Of a stretch of DNA of 61,112 nucleotides, positions 43,673-52,499 are shown piece after piece (the first letter of the stretch is position 1; each line of letters begins with the position of its first letter). The stretch spans positions 1 through 61,112 of the forward strand of contig NZ_LSJS01000214.1 of assembly GCF_001557325.1 (NCBI RefSeq). The letters run 5' to 3'. The translations under genes were made by a program, and so were the position numbers. The DNA is from Erythrobacter donghaensis (GTDB lineage: Bacteria > Pseudomonadota > Alphaproteobacteria > Sphingomonadales > Sphingomonadaceae). Under the pieces are notes generated by a model. The model had not been told where the DNA came from. It made no database searches and saw only the letters and a program-made list of their open reading frames with translations.

Positions 43673-44556
43673 CGCTCGTTGATGAGCGTGAAGAAGCGTT
43701 GCAGCGCTGGATTTTCATTGTCCTCGCGCCAGTAGACCGAAAATTCCAGGCGGGCCGTTCCGCCCTGATCATGGATTTCCCGGAAATTAAGCCCGGGCCA
43801 TGTCACCCCCTGCGACGCTTCGGTCGCGATCGTGATGAAACGTCCGACCGACACGATGCTGAGGACGCTTTCAAGGCTGGTATCCTGGACAATGATATTG
43901 GGGCGGTAGCCTTGCTCGGTCAGACGTGCGGCCAAGAGGTTAGCCACGATCGGGCCGATCCCGCTGCCGGGAACGACGAAAACCTCACGGCGCAGGTCAG
44001 TCCAGTAAATCCGCTCATTCTCGAGCAGTCTGTGTCCGTCGAGCAGCGTGACCAGGAGCCGATCAGACCAGACCCGGCGCGAGACTACGCCGCTCTCTTC
44101 CATGCCTGTCGGCGCCACCGCAACATCGATAGTTCGCGACTGCAGCCGATGCAGGAGCGTCTCCGGGCCAGCCTCGACGCCGTCGAACTGGACATCAGGA
44201 AACCGGGTCAGATAGTCCGAAAAGGTCTGCTTGAGATTTCCCGCCATCAACGATGAGCTGTACCCAACTGCCAGGCGGCCCTGTTCGCCGTAGCTGACGG
44301 CCCTTGCCGTCGTCTGGAGGTTGTCGATATCCGTGATGATGCGGCGCGCAGATTCGATGAAAACTCGGCCCATTTCGGTCGGTTCTGCACCGCGCGTTGA
44401 CCGGGTGAACAGCTTGATTCCAAGTTTGTCCTCCAGTTGTGTGACCCGCTGGCTCAGTGTCGCCTGTCGCATATTGAGGGCTGACGCCGCACGCGATAGG
44501 CTGCTCATGTCTGCCGTGAGAACGGCGTAGCGCAGTTGCCTCACCTCGATCGTCAC
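43660..44556 (-). CDS. LysR-family transcriptional regulator
   Basis: A 298-residue protein from GTG 44556, chosen because GGGGGA lies 8 bases upstream; the longer TTG start at 44580 is less likely. The N-terminal winged HTH is TIEVRQLRYAVLTADMSSLSRAASALNMRQATLSQRVTQLED (quoted in part), followed by a periplasmic-binding-protein-like effector domain with GRLAVGYSSSLMAGNLKQTF. LysR regulators at the end of trb operons are usual in these elements and may sense an unknown signal for transfer or cargo. It is convergent with the trb operon. Confidence 0.92.
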   Translation of the reverse strand: MTIEVRQLRYAVLTADMSSLSRAASALNMRQATLSQRVTQLEDKLGIKLFTRSTRGAEPTEMGRVFIESARRIITDIDNLQTTARAVSYGEQGRLAVGYSSSLMAGNLKQTFSDYLTRFPDVQFDGVEAGPETLLHRLQSRTIDVAVAPTGMEESGVVSRRVWSDRLLVTLLDGHRLLENERIYWTDLRREVFVVPGSGIGPIVANLLAARLTEQGYRPNIIVQDTSLESVLSIVSVGRFITIATEASQGVTWPGLNFREIHDQGGTARLEFSVYWREDNENPALQRFFTLINERYPA

Positions 44557-44581
44557 GCAGTTGCATCCCCCAATCGCCAAT

Positions 44582-44727
44582 TTGGTCTATTGAGGCTCTA
44601 TCAGAGTATGCCCGCAACTAAAAAATGATCTCCAAGTCATGCCTGGTGATAGAAATGCGACGTAAATAGACCAATTTACATGTAGAATCTTCGCAGCTCA
44701 CCTATCGGCCCATTTTGGACCAATAGG
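44582..44727. promoter_or_regulatory. LysR promoter region with a 10-base inverted repeat
   Basis: TTGGTCTATT (44582-44591) and AATAGACCAA (44665-44674) are perfect complements 73 bases apart, and a related TTGGACCAATAGG lies at 44715-44727 with CCTAT at 44701-44705. The AT-rich region lies directly upstream of the LysR gene (minus strand) and beyond the end of the DUF499 gene. Repeated half-sites of this kind are expected for LysR autoregulation. Confidence 0.5.
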
Positions 44728-44760
44728 TGAATAACCTTATCAAGGTGCGAGAGCGAAGTC

Positions 44761-47700
44761 CTACTCTACGGATTTTTCTGAAAATCCGAGAGTGTTAGCA
44801 TTCTCAACCAGGGTGCGGACCTTGGCGCGGTCGAGGCCTCCGGGGACTTCCGCGTCAATTTCCAGCCTGAGAGTTACCTTGCTGCCGGGGAGTGTCGTCA
44901 ACTGTTCGACGATCGCCTCGACAATCTGATGCATATCGCGCGCCGGACGTTCAGGCGAGATCATGACAGTACCGCTGAAGCGGGTCGGGTTTCGCTCGAC
45001 AGGTGGCGTCGGGCTGGTTTCGGGCGGCAGCCCTCCCGGACCCGGAGGCGTCTCAGAAGTAGGCGCGCCCGGTGAAGGATCAGAAGGTTGCGAAGGGGCC
45101 GGTCGATGCGACTCTGCAACCTCTGGCCTGATGATCACGCTATCGCCATCAATGACGATCATCGCATTGCTTGCGTGGTCAATCGCAAGGCCCAGATACT
45201 TGCCCGACGCTTCGTCCCAACGCTCTGCATAGGCAAACGGCCCAGGCAGCATGCCACTCACAGCAGACTGGACAGACTTGACCAGCACATCCTGATTTTT
45301 GAGGCGTGGCAGGTAGATGTAGCGATTGAGGTACTCGCGCAGATCTCTCAAAGAGAGGTGCGGCTTGTCGTTCCAGATGTATTTCTGAAGGTCTCGATCA
45401 AGGCGCGTTGGGCCAAGTTCGGTCAGCAAACCCTCTTCGCCAGTCAGCTTCTTGCTGGCACGGGCGAGCAATCCGTCCTGTGCCGGAATTTTGCCGGAAG
45501 ACCATTCGAGGTCGGCTTGGGCGCTGGCCTGGGCCGGGTAGTGCAAATAGCACCAAGCTTCCTTCAGCCGGGTCTTCACCGTTTCGTTGGCCTCAGAAAG
45601 CTTCGCCTTGGCCAGCGCGCTGTCGCTTTGAGTGAGGTTCAGGCGATCAGTGTCGCGGACAATCTCGTTCCAGGCGAGTGCAGCGCGCACGGCATCCTTC
45701 AGGTTGTCGAGCTGCTTCGCGTCGGCGGCGATGAACACGAGCATATTGCGATACACACGCGGCGTACTGCCGCGCTGCATCAGGATTTCCTTGGCTTCGA
45801 CCAACGCTTCGGACCCTTCCCGGCCGTTATGCGGATGCGCTACGCCCAGCACCACTGCTCTGACACCGCCGGCTTCGTCCGGCACCTCGGCCGACCCTGC
45901 TGGCGCGACCTGTACGGCGTCGAAATGCCCGCGGTCTGTCAGGCCGGCGACATATTTGGTTAGCTCGGCGTCGATTGTGACATCGACCAGCGCCGCCTCG
46001 ATCTGCGCGGCCCGGTCAGTCGCGATACGGTTCAGGCTTGCCGCCATCGAATACCAGTACCGACCGAGGTCTGAATGCATGAACTTGGCTTGGTTGGTCA
46101 GTCGGCGCAGCGCGTCACCGAAAATTGCCGGGCGCTCGCCAGGCTGGACTACGCCAAGGTTGATCTGCTTGTCGTCCAGGCCAGTGTTCTGCTGCTGGTG
46201 AGTCGGCGCTGTGCCCATGAAGATGGCCCGCGCGACGCGGCGGGTGGCCGAGTAGCGGTTCAGGTTCGGCGCCGACTGGTCGATCTTGTAGGGTGTCGAG
46301 GCCGCGCCATCGACATCACCGGCGATAATCGACTGCCAACTGACATCGAGATAGTGCAGTAGTTCCGGTTCAACGCGCGGCGAATTGATCGCGACGCTGC
46401 CCGGCATAATCATGACCGACGGATCGCCGCTCATCCACAATTCGTGGATGGCCTGAGCCATCAATCGAAGCACGCCGCGCGTGCGCTGGAATTTTTCGAG
46501 CGATCCCCAGCAGGTGTAGAGCTGGTCGAACAGTTCGGGATGGATCGGGTAAGCCTTCTCCAGCTTGCGCCGATAGTCCTCGTCGGCGCAGCCCTGCGGG
46601 AATTCATTGGCGTTCTCGCGATAGAGCTTCGCAAACTGCTTCAGCGTGTTATCGCGATGGTGGAAGCGGTCGCCCGGGATTTCCTTGAACAGGCGACGGC
46701 GGACGATCTCGTAGCTCTCCTCCTGGCTGGCAGGTCGCCACGAGGACTCAACGCGGCTGAACGTCTGTTTGAGGCGCGCCAGGGCCTCCTGGCCACCTTC
46801 ACCGCCCACCTCGATCTGCGATGCCGGCAACGAAGCGACCAACAGCGTGCCTGGGCTGGCCTTCACCGCTTCGGTGAGGGCCTGCACGAACGACAGATTA
46901 GAGTCGAACGAGCCCGAAGGCAGGCCATCAACCTTATAGATCTGGCGGAGGTAGGCGACCCATTCGTCGATCAGGATGAGGCACGGGGCGCACTTGTTGA
47001 AGATCGCTTCGAGAAGGTTTGATCCAGGCGCGATGCCGGTTGCGTCATTCTCCGCGATCATATCGAAGGCATCGGCGCCGCCGAGCTGCCATGCCAAATC
47101 GCCCCACGTGGTGCGGATCTTCCGGCCACCATCGGCATTGAGCACGTCCTGCGGCCCGCGCGATGTGCCGACGAGCACCGCCCTGTTGATTCCATTGGGC
47201 ACTGTCAGGCCGTTGGTTTCCAACAACTGATCGAGGCCTGACAAATCCTGCGCCGGCGTCGGACCTGCCATGTGGTAGAGCGCCAGCATCGAGTGCGTCT
47301 TGCCGCCACCAAAGTTGGTTTGAAGTTCGACCACGGGGTCGCCGCCACTTCCCGACAGGCGCTTTGCAGCGCCAATAAGAAGCGTACTGAGGCCTTCGGT
47401 CAGATAGGTGCGGCTGAAGAACTGCTTCGGATCGCGATATTCGGCTGGTGCGCTCCCTGAATGCACCTTGGCGAGGTCCGCTGCGAACTCCGCTTGCTGG
47501 AATTCGCCGGTCGCGACGTCCTGATGCGGTTCGACGACTTCGCGCCAGGGTTTGAGGCCAGCGACCGTTTCGACCGAAATCTCCAGCCGCTGGGTCTTCC
47601 GGCGTTCCTCATTGCGCTGAAGTTCTGTGAACTTGGTGCGCAGGATCGTGTCCCGCATCCGGCTTAGCTGCTCGGCAGCATCCCCGGCGCTGATCGCTTC

Positions 47701-48054
47701 CATCAGGCGGCGCATGGAATCGAGGGCACGCTCGGCATCATCGTAGGTGAAGGTCTCGTTGTGCGAGAGCTTGTTCCGCACGTCGAGCAGTTCCGACACG
47801 TAGGACCGCTCAGGATGGCCCAGCACAGTGGCGAAGGCGTCCTTCCAGAAGGCCATCATGGTCTTGAGCAGTCCCTGCTGGTCCCAACCCACGTCGCCTG
47901 TCGAATTGGGGCGCAGTCCTTGGACGCGCTGAACCACTTCCAGCTGCCAGTGGCCCTTGATCGAGCTTTCCAGACGCTTTTCCACGAAGGGAATCAGCGC
48001 AGACGGCAGGAGTTCCATGCCTTCGAACACATACTGGCGGGTGCTTTTTGCCAT
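44761..48054 (-). CDS. DUF499-family ATPase with N-terminal HEPN-like domain (defence operon)
   Basis: A protein of 1097 residues from ATG 48054 (MAKSTRQYVFEGMELL). Residues ~1-140 resemble the Swt1-type HEPN domain, with RNKLSH at 93-98, an R-x4-H motif of HEPN ribonucleases. The P-loop part follows: Walker A NFGGGKTHS (247-255) and Walker B CLILIDEW (358-365). The tail has a Pro/Ser-rich linker (about residues 965-1010) and a final helical domain. DUF499 proteins are large ATPases linked to BREX- and DISARM-like systems. It is the last gene of the operon, 11 bases after the methylase. A fusion of ATPase and possible RNase suggests it senses the phage and cuts RNA; this is inference. Confidence 0.85.
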   Translation of the reverse strand: MAKSTRQYVFEGMELLPSALIPFVEKRLESSIKGHWQLEVVQRVQGLRPNSTGDVGWDQQGLLKTMMAFWKDAFATVLGHPERSYVSELLDVRNKLSHNETFTYDDAERALDSMRRLMEAISAGDAAEQLSRMRDTILRTKFTELQRNEERRKTQRLEISVETVAGLKPWREVVEPHQDVATGEFQQAEFAADLAKVHSGSAPAEYRDPKQFFSRTYLTEGLSTLLIGAAKRLSGSGGDPVVELQTNFGGGKTHSMLALYHMAGPTPAQDLSGLDQLLETNGLTVPNGINRAVLVGTSRGPQDVLNADGGRKIRTTWGDLAWQLGGADAFDMIAENDATGIAPGSNLLEAIFNKCAPCLILIDEWVAYLRQIYKVDGLPSGSFDSNLSFVQALTEAVKASPGTLLVASLPASQIEVGGEGGQEALARLKQTFSRVESSWRPASQEESYEIVRRRLFKEIPGDRFHHRDNTLKQFAKLYRENANEFPQGCADEDYRRKLEKAYPIHPELFDQLYTCWGSLEKFQRTRGVLRLMAQAIHELWMSGDPSVMIMPGSVAINSPRVEPELLHYLDVSWQSIIAGDVDGAASTPYKIDQSAPNLNRYSATRRVARAIFMGTAPTHQQQNTGLDDKQINLGVVQPGERPAIFGDALRRLTNQAKFMHSDLGRYWYSMAASLNRIATDRAAQIEAALVDVTIDAELTKYVAGLTDRGHFDAVQVAPAGSAEVPDEAGGVRAVVLGVAHPHNGREGSEALVEAKEILMQRGSTPRVYRNMLVFIAADAKQLDNLKDAVRAALAWNEIVRDTDRLNLTQSDSALAKAKLSEANETVKTRLKEAWCYLHYPAQASAQADLEWSSGKIPAQDGLLARASKKLTGEEGLLTELGPTRLDRDLQKYIWNDKPHLSLRDLREYLNRYIYLPRLKNQDVLVKSVQSAVSGMLPGPFAYAERWDEASGKYLGLAIDHASNAMIVIDGDSVIIRPEVAESHRPAPSQPSDPSPGAPTSETPPGPGGLPPETSPTPPVERNPTRFSGTVMISPERPARDMHQIVEAIVEQLTTLPGSKVTLRLEIDAEVPGGLDRAKVRTLVENANTLGFSEKSVE

Positions 48055-48065
48055 GATAATTCCCT

Positions 48066-50813
48066 TTAGACGTCGAAGCGCATTTGGCCGTCGCGGCGCG
48101 TGTCGTGGACAGCGGCTGCCTGCCGCGTGAGTTCGGTCCAATCGGCAATAAGCCCGTTATAGGCCGTCGCTTCCTTGGCATCCTTCCGCTTGTTGGCGCA
48201 GATGTCGTAGAGGCAGTAGGCCAGATCCTTTACCGCCTCGGCTTGGGCATTGAGCTTTTTGAGAAGCACTGCAGTGTCGTGCGAAATGCCGCCCTTCTCG
48301 TGCAGGCGAACCAGGTGCTGGAGGCACTCCCACACCGTCAGGTGGCGGTCCTCCTCCGGATCCCAGTCCTCGTCGAGTTCATCGCGGCCGAGGATACGGA
48401 CTTTACCGGCAGCGCTTTCGATGATCCCGGCGTGTTTGACGCTTTCAACCGAGATGCCGCGAGCGCGGGCGAGATTGTCGGCAACACCGTAGTCGCCCTT
48501 GCCGATCCCATTCTGCTCAAACCAGGTGATTGCGAACCGGGTGTCTGCGTCAAACTCACCTTGGATGCCACCCAGATATTCGTCCAACTCCCGGTTTATG
48601 AGTTGAAGAGCTGTCTTCACCGCCATCGGGCTGTCATCTGATTCAAGGACGGCCCCATAACGCGAAAAAACGCCCATGCCGGGGCCGATCGCTGATTGGG
48701 GCATGTCGGCTGGAGCTATGTTGGCAACCTGCAGTTCAGCAATTGCCGAAGGCAGCTCGCGCTTGAGGGCACGAATAAACTCGGCCCTTGTGATGACTTC
48801 AGCCGTGACATCTTTTGTTCGGCAGACGAGAACCACTGAGGTCGCAAGCGCATTAGTTCCCACGCTGATCGTGCGCCCGGCCCTTTCGGTGCGGACCGGC
48901 CAAGTCCCAACAACGGCTAGACCAGAAGAAATTACAGCATCAAGGAAGGTTGCCCAGCCAGTTGATGTCAATCCCTCATCAGAAACCTCACTTTGCTTGA
49001 ATGCGTAGTAAATTGTTGCAGGGATATTTCTATCAATCTGAGAAACTATGTTGGCAAAAGCCTCCGACATGCCGCTCAAGAAATAATCTTCGGCAGCACG
49101 ACGGTTTTTATGTCGATGTGGCATAGCCACCAATTCATCGGATTTCGGGACCGTGATCGTCGAAAAAATCTCTGGGTAAATGGTGCCAACCGACTGCTTC
49201 AACCAAACGTAGAAATAGTCAGACAGGTCAGCATATCCGATATTGTCATAATATGGCGGATCAGTCGAAAGGCAGCTTGCAGATGGCAAGACGGCATAGC
49301 GAGCATCAGCTTGCTTCACGCTGCCAGTGCCATTTGCGGGGAGCTCCGACAAAGATTTGACGACCCAATCGACGGCGCCGCTGAAATTTCCCGTAGACGA
49401 GCTAAATACATTGCATTCAGCAAAATCCCAAGTCATCGCAATTGCCTGACGGGCGAATGTAAACCGTATGAATCCACTTGTGGCCCAAGTTGCGATAGTG
49501 CTCCAAGCGTCCGCACATCTGTCAATCGCGCAGGCTAGATACACACGAATTGCATTAACGTACTCATCTATAGAGATTCCGTTTATGGACGAGCTTCCTG
49601 CCACGTCGCTGAGAATTTTTTCCCTGAGACCTTTGGCAACATCGACAAATGTTGTCAGAGCAGTTGCTTGGCGACCTGTAAATGCGTCGCCCCACGTTGT
49701 CATGCCGTACATCGGCAATCGGTCAACCTCATGGGAAGGTGTCGTAACCAGTTCTTCTGGCAGCCATTTCGGCTTTGCAAGGAACGCCGTTTCTTCCATC
49801 TCGGTTGTTGCCGAAATGAAGACGCGTCCTCGGGTGCCTTCAACGACGACCGCCATTAGCCGCTGACCAAGGTGGCCCTTTCGCGCCATTTCTCTGATAT
49901 AGTTCAGCGGCATCGCGCTGTTCGACACCAAGCATCGACCACCCTGCCTGCTGACCGTCCCCGCGAGCTTGGCTGCTTCGGGTAATCGGCCTGTTCGCAC
50001 TTGAAAGGTGTACTGCTTGCCGGTCACAATTGGTTCGACCCAAGCGCTGTCGCTCAGCTGAAATGATCGAACCAATGGAACTTCGACACCAGCAAACGCA
50101 GGGTCTGGGCTTGGAACGGTCCGCGACCAGATCCAAGCCACTACGGTCCCTTTACCGCCGCCTATCTCCTTCGGCAGATCGACCTGAGGATATAGATGCC
50201 CAATTTCACCCCAAGCTTTCTCCCGCATCCAATCGCCGTAGTACTTCACATCTTCGGCTAGGCCTTCGGCGTTGCGATAGAACTGCCGGTCCTTCGCGCC
50301 AGGATGGATGGGTTCCTTGTCCTTGAACTTGGGCGGGATCTCAACCATCGCCTTGCCGATCATCACCGCTACGGGGTTCAGGTCCGACCCGTAAGCGGGC
50401 AGTCCTAACCGCTGTGCTTCGAGTGGAATCGAGCCACCGCCTGAAAATGGGTCATAGACCGGCGGGAGTTCGCCACCGCAGCTCTTGCGGATTTCGGCAC
50501 GTGCCTCTTCCAGGACCTCTTCGTTGGTGGAATTTTCCCACTTCACCAGCTTCTCGATGATCGCGAACAGCCGCTTGCGCTCGGCCTCCTGATCCTCGTG
50601 GGTGGGAAACTTGTCGGGATGGCTCGACGGATCATCCACCAGCTGCGCGAACAGGACTGCACGGCATGCAGCGAGCGGTCGGCGTGCCCACCACAGGTGC
50701 AGCGTGGACGGATGGCCATGGCGGATCGACTTCTCGCGCGCGGACGCCTCATTAATCGCCTCCAGCGGAATGGCGACCTCGATGAGCTTCTTCTTATAGG
50801 TAGTCTCGGACAT
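48066..50813 (-). CDS. DUF1156-type adenine-specific DNA methyltransferase (PglXI-like)
   Basis: A 915-residue protein whose N-terminus (VAIPLEAINEASAREKSIRHGHPSTLHLWWARRPLAACRAVLF, quoted in part) is the DUF1156/COG1743 mark. SAM-binding motif I is VYDPFSGGGSIPLEAQRLGL (about residue 120) and the catalytic motif IV DPPYYDNIGYADL (about residue 528), as in N6-adenine methylases. In BREX type 3 the equivalent is PglXI and in DISARM DrmMI; it would mark self-DNA. No separate restriction nuclease is seen. It lies 15 bases after the unknown gene and 11 before the DUF499 gene. Confidence 0.88.
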   Translation of the reverse strand: MSETTYKKKLIEVAIPLEAINEASAREKSIRHGHPSTLHLWWARRPLAACRAVLFAQLVDDPSSHPDKFPTHEDQEAERKRLFAIIEKLVKWENSTNEEVLEEARAEIRKSCGGELPPVYDPFSGGGSIPLEAQRLGLPAYGSDLNPVAVMIGKAMVEIPPKFKDKEPIHPGAKDRQFYRNAEGLAEDVKYYGDWMREKAWGEIGHLYPQVDLPKEIGGGKGTVVAWIWSRTVPSPDPAFAGVEVPLVRSFQLSDSAWVEPIVTGKQYTFQVRTGRLPEAAKLAGTVSRQGGRCLVSNSAMPLNYIREMARKGHLGQRLMAVVVEGTRGRVFISATTEMEETAFLAKPKWLPEELVTTPSHEVDRLPMYGMTTWGDAFTGRQATALTTFVDVAKGLREKILSDVAGSSSINGISIDEYVNAIRVYLACAIDRCADAWSTIATWATSGFIRFTFARQAIAMTWDFAECNVFSSSTGNFSGAVDWVVKSLSELPANGTGSVKQADARYAVLPSASCLSTDPPYYDNIGYADLSDYFYVWLKQSVGTIYPEIFSTITVPKSDELVAMPHRHKNRRAAEDYFLSGMSEAFANIVSQIDRNIPATIYYAFKQSEVSDEGLTSTGWATFLDAVISSGLAVVGTWPVRTERAGRTISVGTNALATSVVLVCRTKDVTAEVITRAEFIRALKRELPSAIAELQVANIAPADMPQSAIGPGMGVFSRYGAVLESDDSPMAVKTALQLINRELDEYLGGIQGEFDADTRFAITWFEQNGIGKGDYGVADNLARARGISVESVKHAGIIESAAGKVRILGRDELDEDWDPEEDRHLTVWECLQHLVRLHEKGGISHDTAVLLKKLNAQAEAVKDLAYCLYDICANKRKDAKEATAYNGLIADWTELTRQAAAVHDTRRDGQMRFDV

Positions 50814-50828
50814 CGGATTCTTTCTTAC

Positions 50829-52499
50829 TTAAGTCGCGCGAGTATCGAGGTGCGAGGGTAGCCAGCCAACCAGGACATGCTGATCGTCGTCCACCCATGT
50901 GAAATACAATCGGAAACAGAAGCGCTCCTCTCGACTGTTTCCCTTCTTGAGGTGGCGGTCGAGCAGGAGACGGCTTTTCCCCCAGCGAACGAGATAGGTG
51001 TCACCGTGCTCGCCCCATCCTGCCCCAGCGAAGGATGGCTGTTCGTCGATCCCCAGGCGCCCACATTCCGCATCGTATGCAGCTTTGGCAGCATCCCCGC
51101 CGCCACGGCGCATCGGAACGTAAAAGTCCCGCAGCAATAGCAACGAATTATAGATCAACTGGACATCTTCGAATTGTGACTTCTTGATCCCTTGGAACGC
51201 CCGGCTGTGCAGCTCGACCGAACCTGAAAGGTGTTCTCGGCACCAGTCCTCAAAGCCATCAAGGCTATTTGGAAGTTCGGTTTGAGGCGGCGCGGTCTGG
51301 GCCAGACGGCTTTCGAGCAACGAGATTCTATGCCGCAAGAACGCGTTGCTTTGCCGCTGCTGTTCAGCCTGCTGTTCGGCTTCCTCGCGCTCTTGGTCGG
51401 CAAGCGCGATGTAGCTGTCCTGCTCTTCCTTGATCTGCTCAAGCGATGAGGTCAGATCACGAATTTCCTGCTCTGCAAGCGCGAGCAGGTCACGATCAGA
51501 CTCGCCTTCAATGCGCGCTGATTGCCGACGAAGCTCGCCCGCCACCCGTTTCACTTCGAGGAATGGCGGGAGCTGCCGCTGGCTATCCCGACCACTTACG
51601 GTCCGGTTCAGCGTCTGGTTGACGAGAAACGACCGATAAGCTTGCGGGCCGCCAGCCCAGTTCGCGATCCTGCCGGGAAGGCCGAGAGGGTGTGCCGCAG
51701 CCTCGTCGAGCGAAGGGTCAAAACCAGGTCGATAGGTGCGAACTGCCTGCCGGTATACGGACAATGCCTTGCCGACCTGATCCGTTAGTCGATAGCTCGC
51801 CGCTTGAGACACGATCGCCACATGTGCGGCGCCTGCAAGGCGGCGCGCTACATCACGAGCCGGAATGATGGTCTCCGACCAGTCGTTTGAATCCTCCGGC
51901 AACGAAAATACGATGACATCGCTTCGGCGCCCACGATTCCAGAGCAGCTTGCAGAGCTCGTCTGCATCATCCTCTGATTCAACGAGCATCGGTTCTGCGG
52001 AAATGTTGATGCCATCAAGCCAGGCATGGCCCGACTCTACGACCTCACGGACGAAGTTTGGCACAGATGCGTCAAACTCCTCATATTGGCCGCGCGACAC
52101 ACATTGGAGACGGGTGCCAAAAAGAACCCGACCGTCCGCCTGGGGCGCCAATGCAATTTCAGTCGTCCAGGTCCGCTGGGGCACACTTTTATCTGCGTCG
52201 TCGATGCGCGCAGCCCAATAGCGCGGAGCTTCTATCGAGATGGCTTCAGTCCGCTGCGAGCCTATGTCATCGATTACGAACGACTTTCCGTCGTGAGCTT
52301 GGCTTGGGAGCGGACGCCCTGAGCGCCGCTCCATCCAGCCAAGTACCGATTGCATTAATCCGTTAAAGGCCGAGCCACTCCCTTCGCCGTCGATCAGCAA
52401 TGCACACTGACTGACCGGCTGAATTGCCGGACGTCGCGATCGATTGGCGCTCAAGCGAAGCAGCGATTCACCCATGATCATCTCCCTTGTCGGCCTCAT
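50829..52499 (-). CDS. Unrecognised coiled-coil protein of the defence operon
   Basis: A protein of up to 556 residues, I do not recognise its family. Its ATG at 52499 overlaps the helicase stop; ATG 52475 (MGESLLRL) has the better ribosome site, AAGGGAG. The N-terminal ~230 residues are alpha/beta, with RTWTTEIALAPQADGRVLFGTRLQCVSRG (quoted in part). Residues ~325-400 are a strong coiled coil (EIRDLTSSLEQIKEEQDSYI and EREEAEQQAEQQRQSNAFLR). The C-terminus is a compact domain with YLVRWGKSRLLLDRHLKKGNSREERFCFRLYFTWVDDDQHVLVGWLPSHL (quoted in part). It may be a scaffold or sensor. There is no nuclease motif visible. Confidence 0.8.
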   Translation of the reverse strand: MRPTREMIMGESLLRLSANRSRRPAIQPVSQCALLIDGEGSGSAFNGLMQSVLGWMERRSGRPLPSQAHDGKSFVIDDIGSQRTEAISIEAPRYWAARIDDADKSVPQRTWTTEIALAPQADGRVLFGTRLQCVSRGQYEEFDASVPNFVREVVESGHAWLDGINISAEPMLVESEDDADELCKLLWNRGRRSDVIVFSLPEDSNDWSETIIPARDVARRLAGAAHVAIVSQAASYRLTDQVGKALSVYRQAVRTYRPGFDPSLDEAAAHPLGLPGRIANWAGGPQAYRSFLVNQTLNRTVSGRDSQRQLPPFLEVKRVAGELRRQSARIEGESDRDLLALAEQEIRDLTSSLEQIKEEQDSYIALADQEREEAEQQAEQQRQSNAFLRHRISLLESRLAQTAPPQTELPNSLDGFEDWCREHLSGSVELHSRAFQGIKKSQFEDVQLIYNSLLLLRDFYVPMRRGGGDAAKAAYDAECGRLGIDEQPSFAGAGWGEHGDTYLVRWGKSRLLLDRHLKKGNSREERFCFRLYFTWVDDDQHVLVGWLPSHLDTRAT

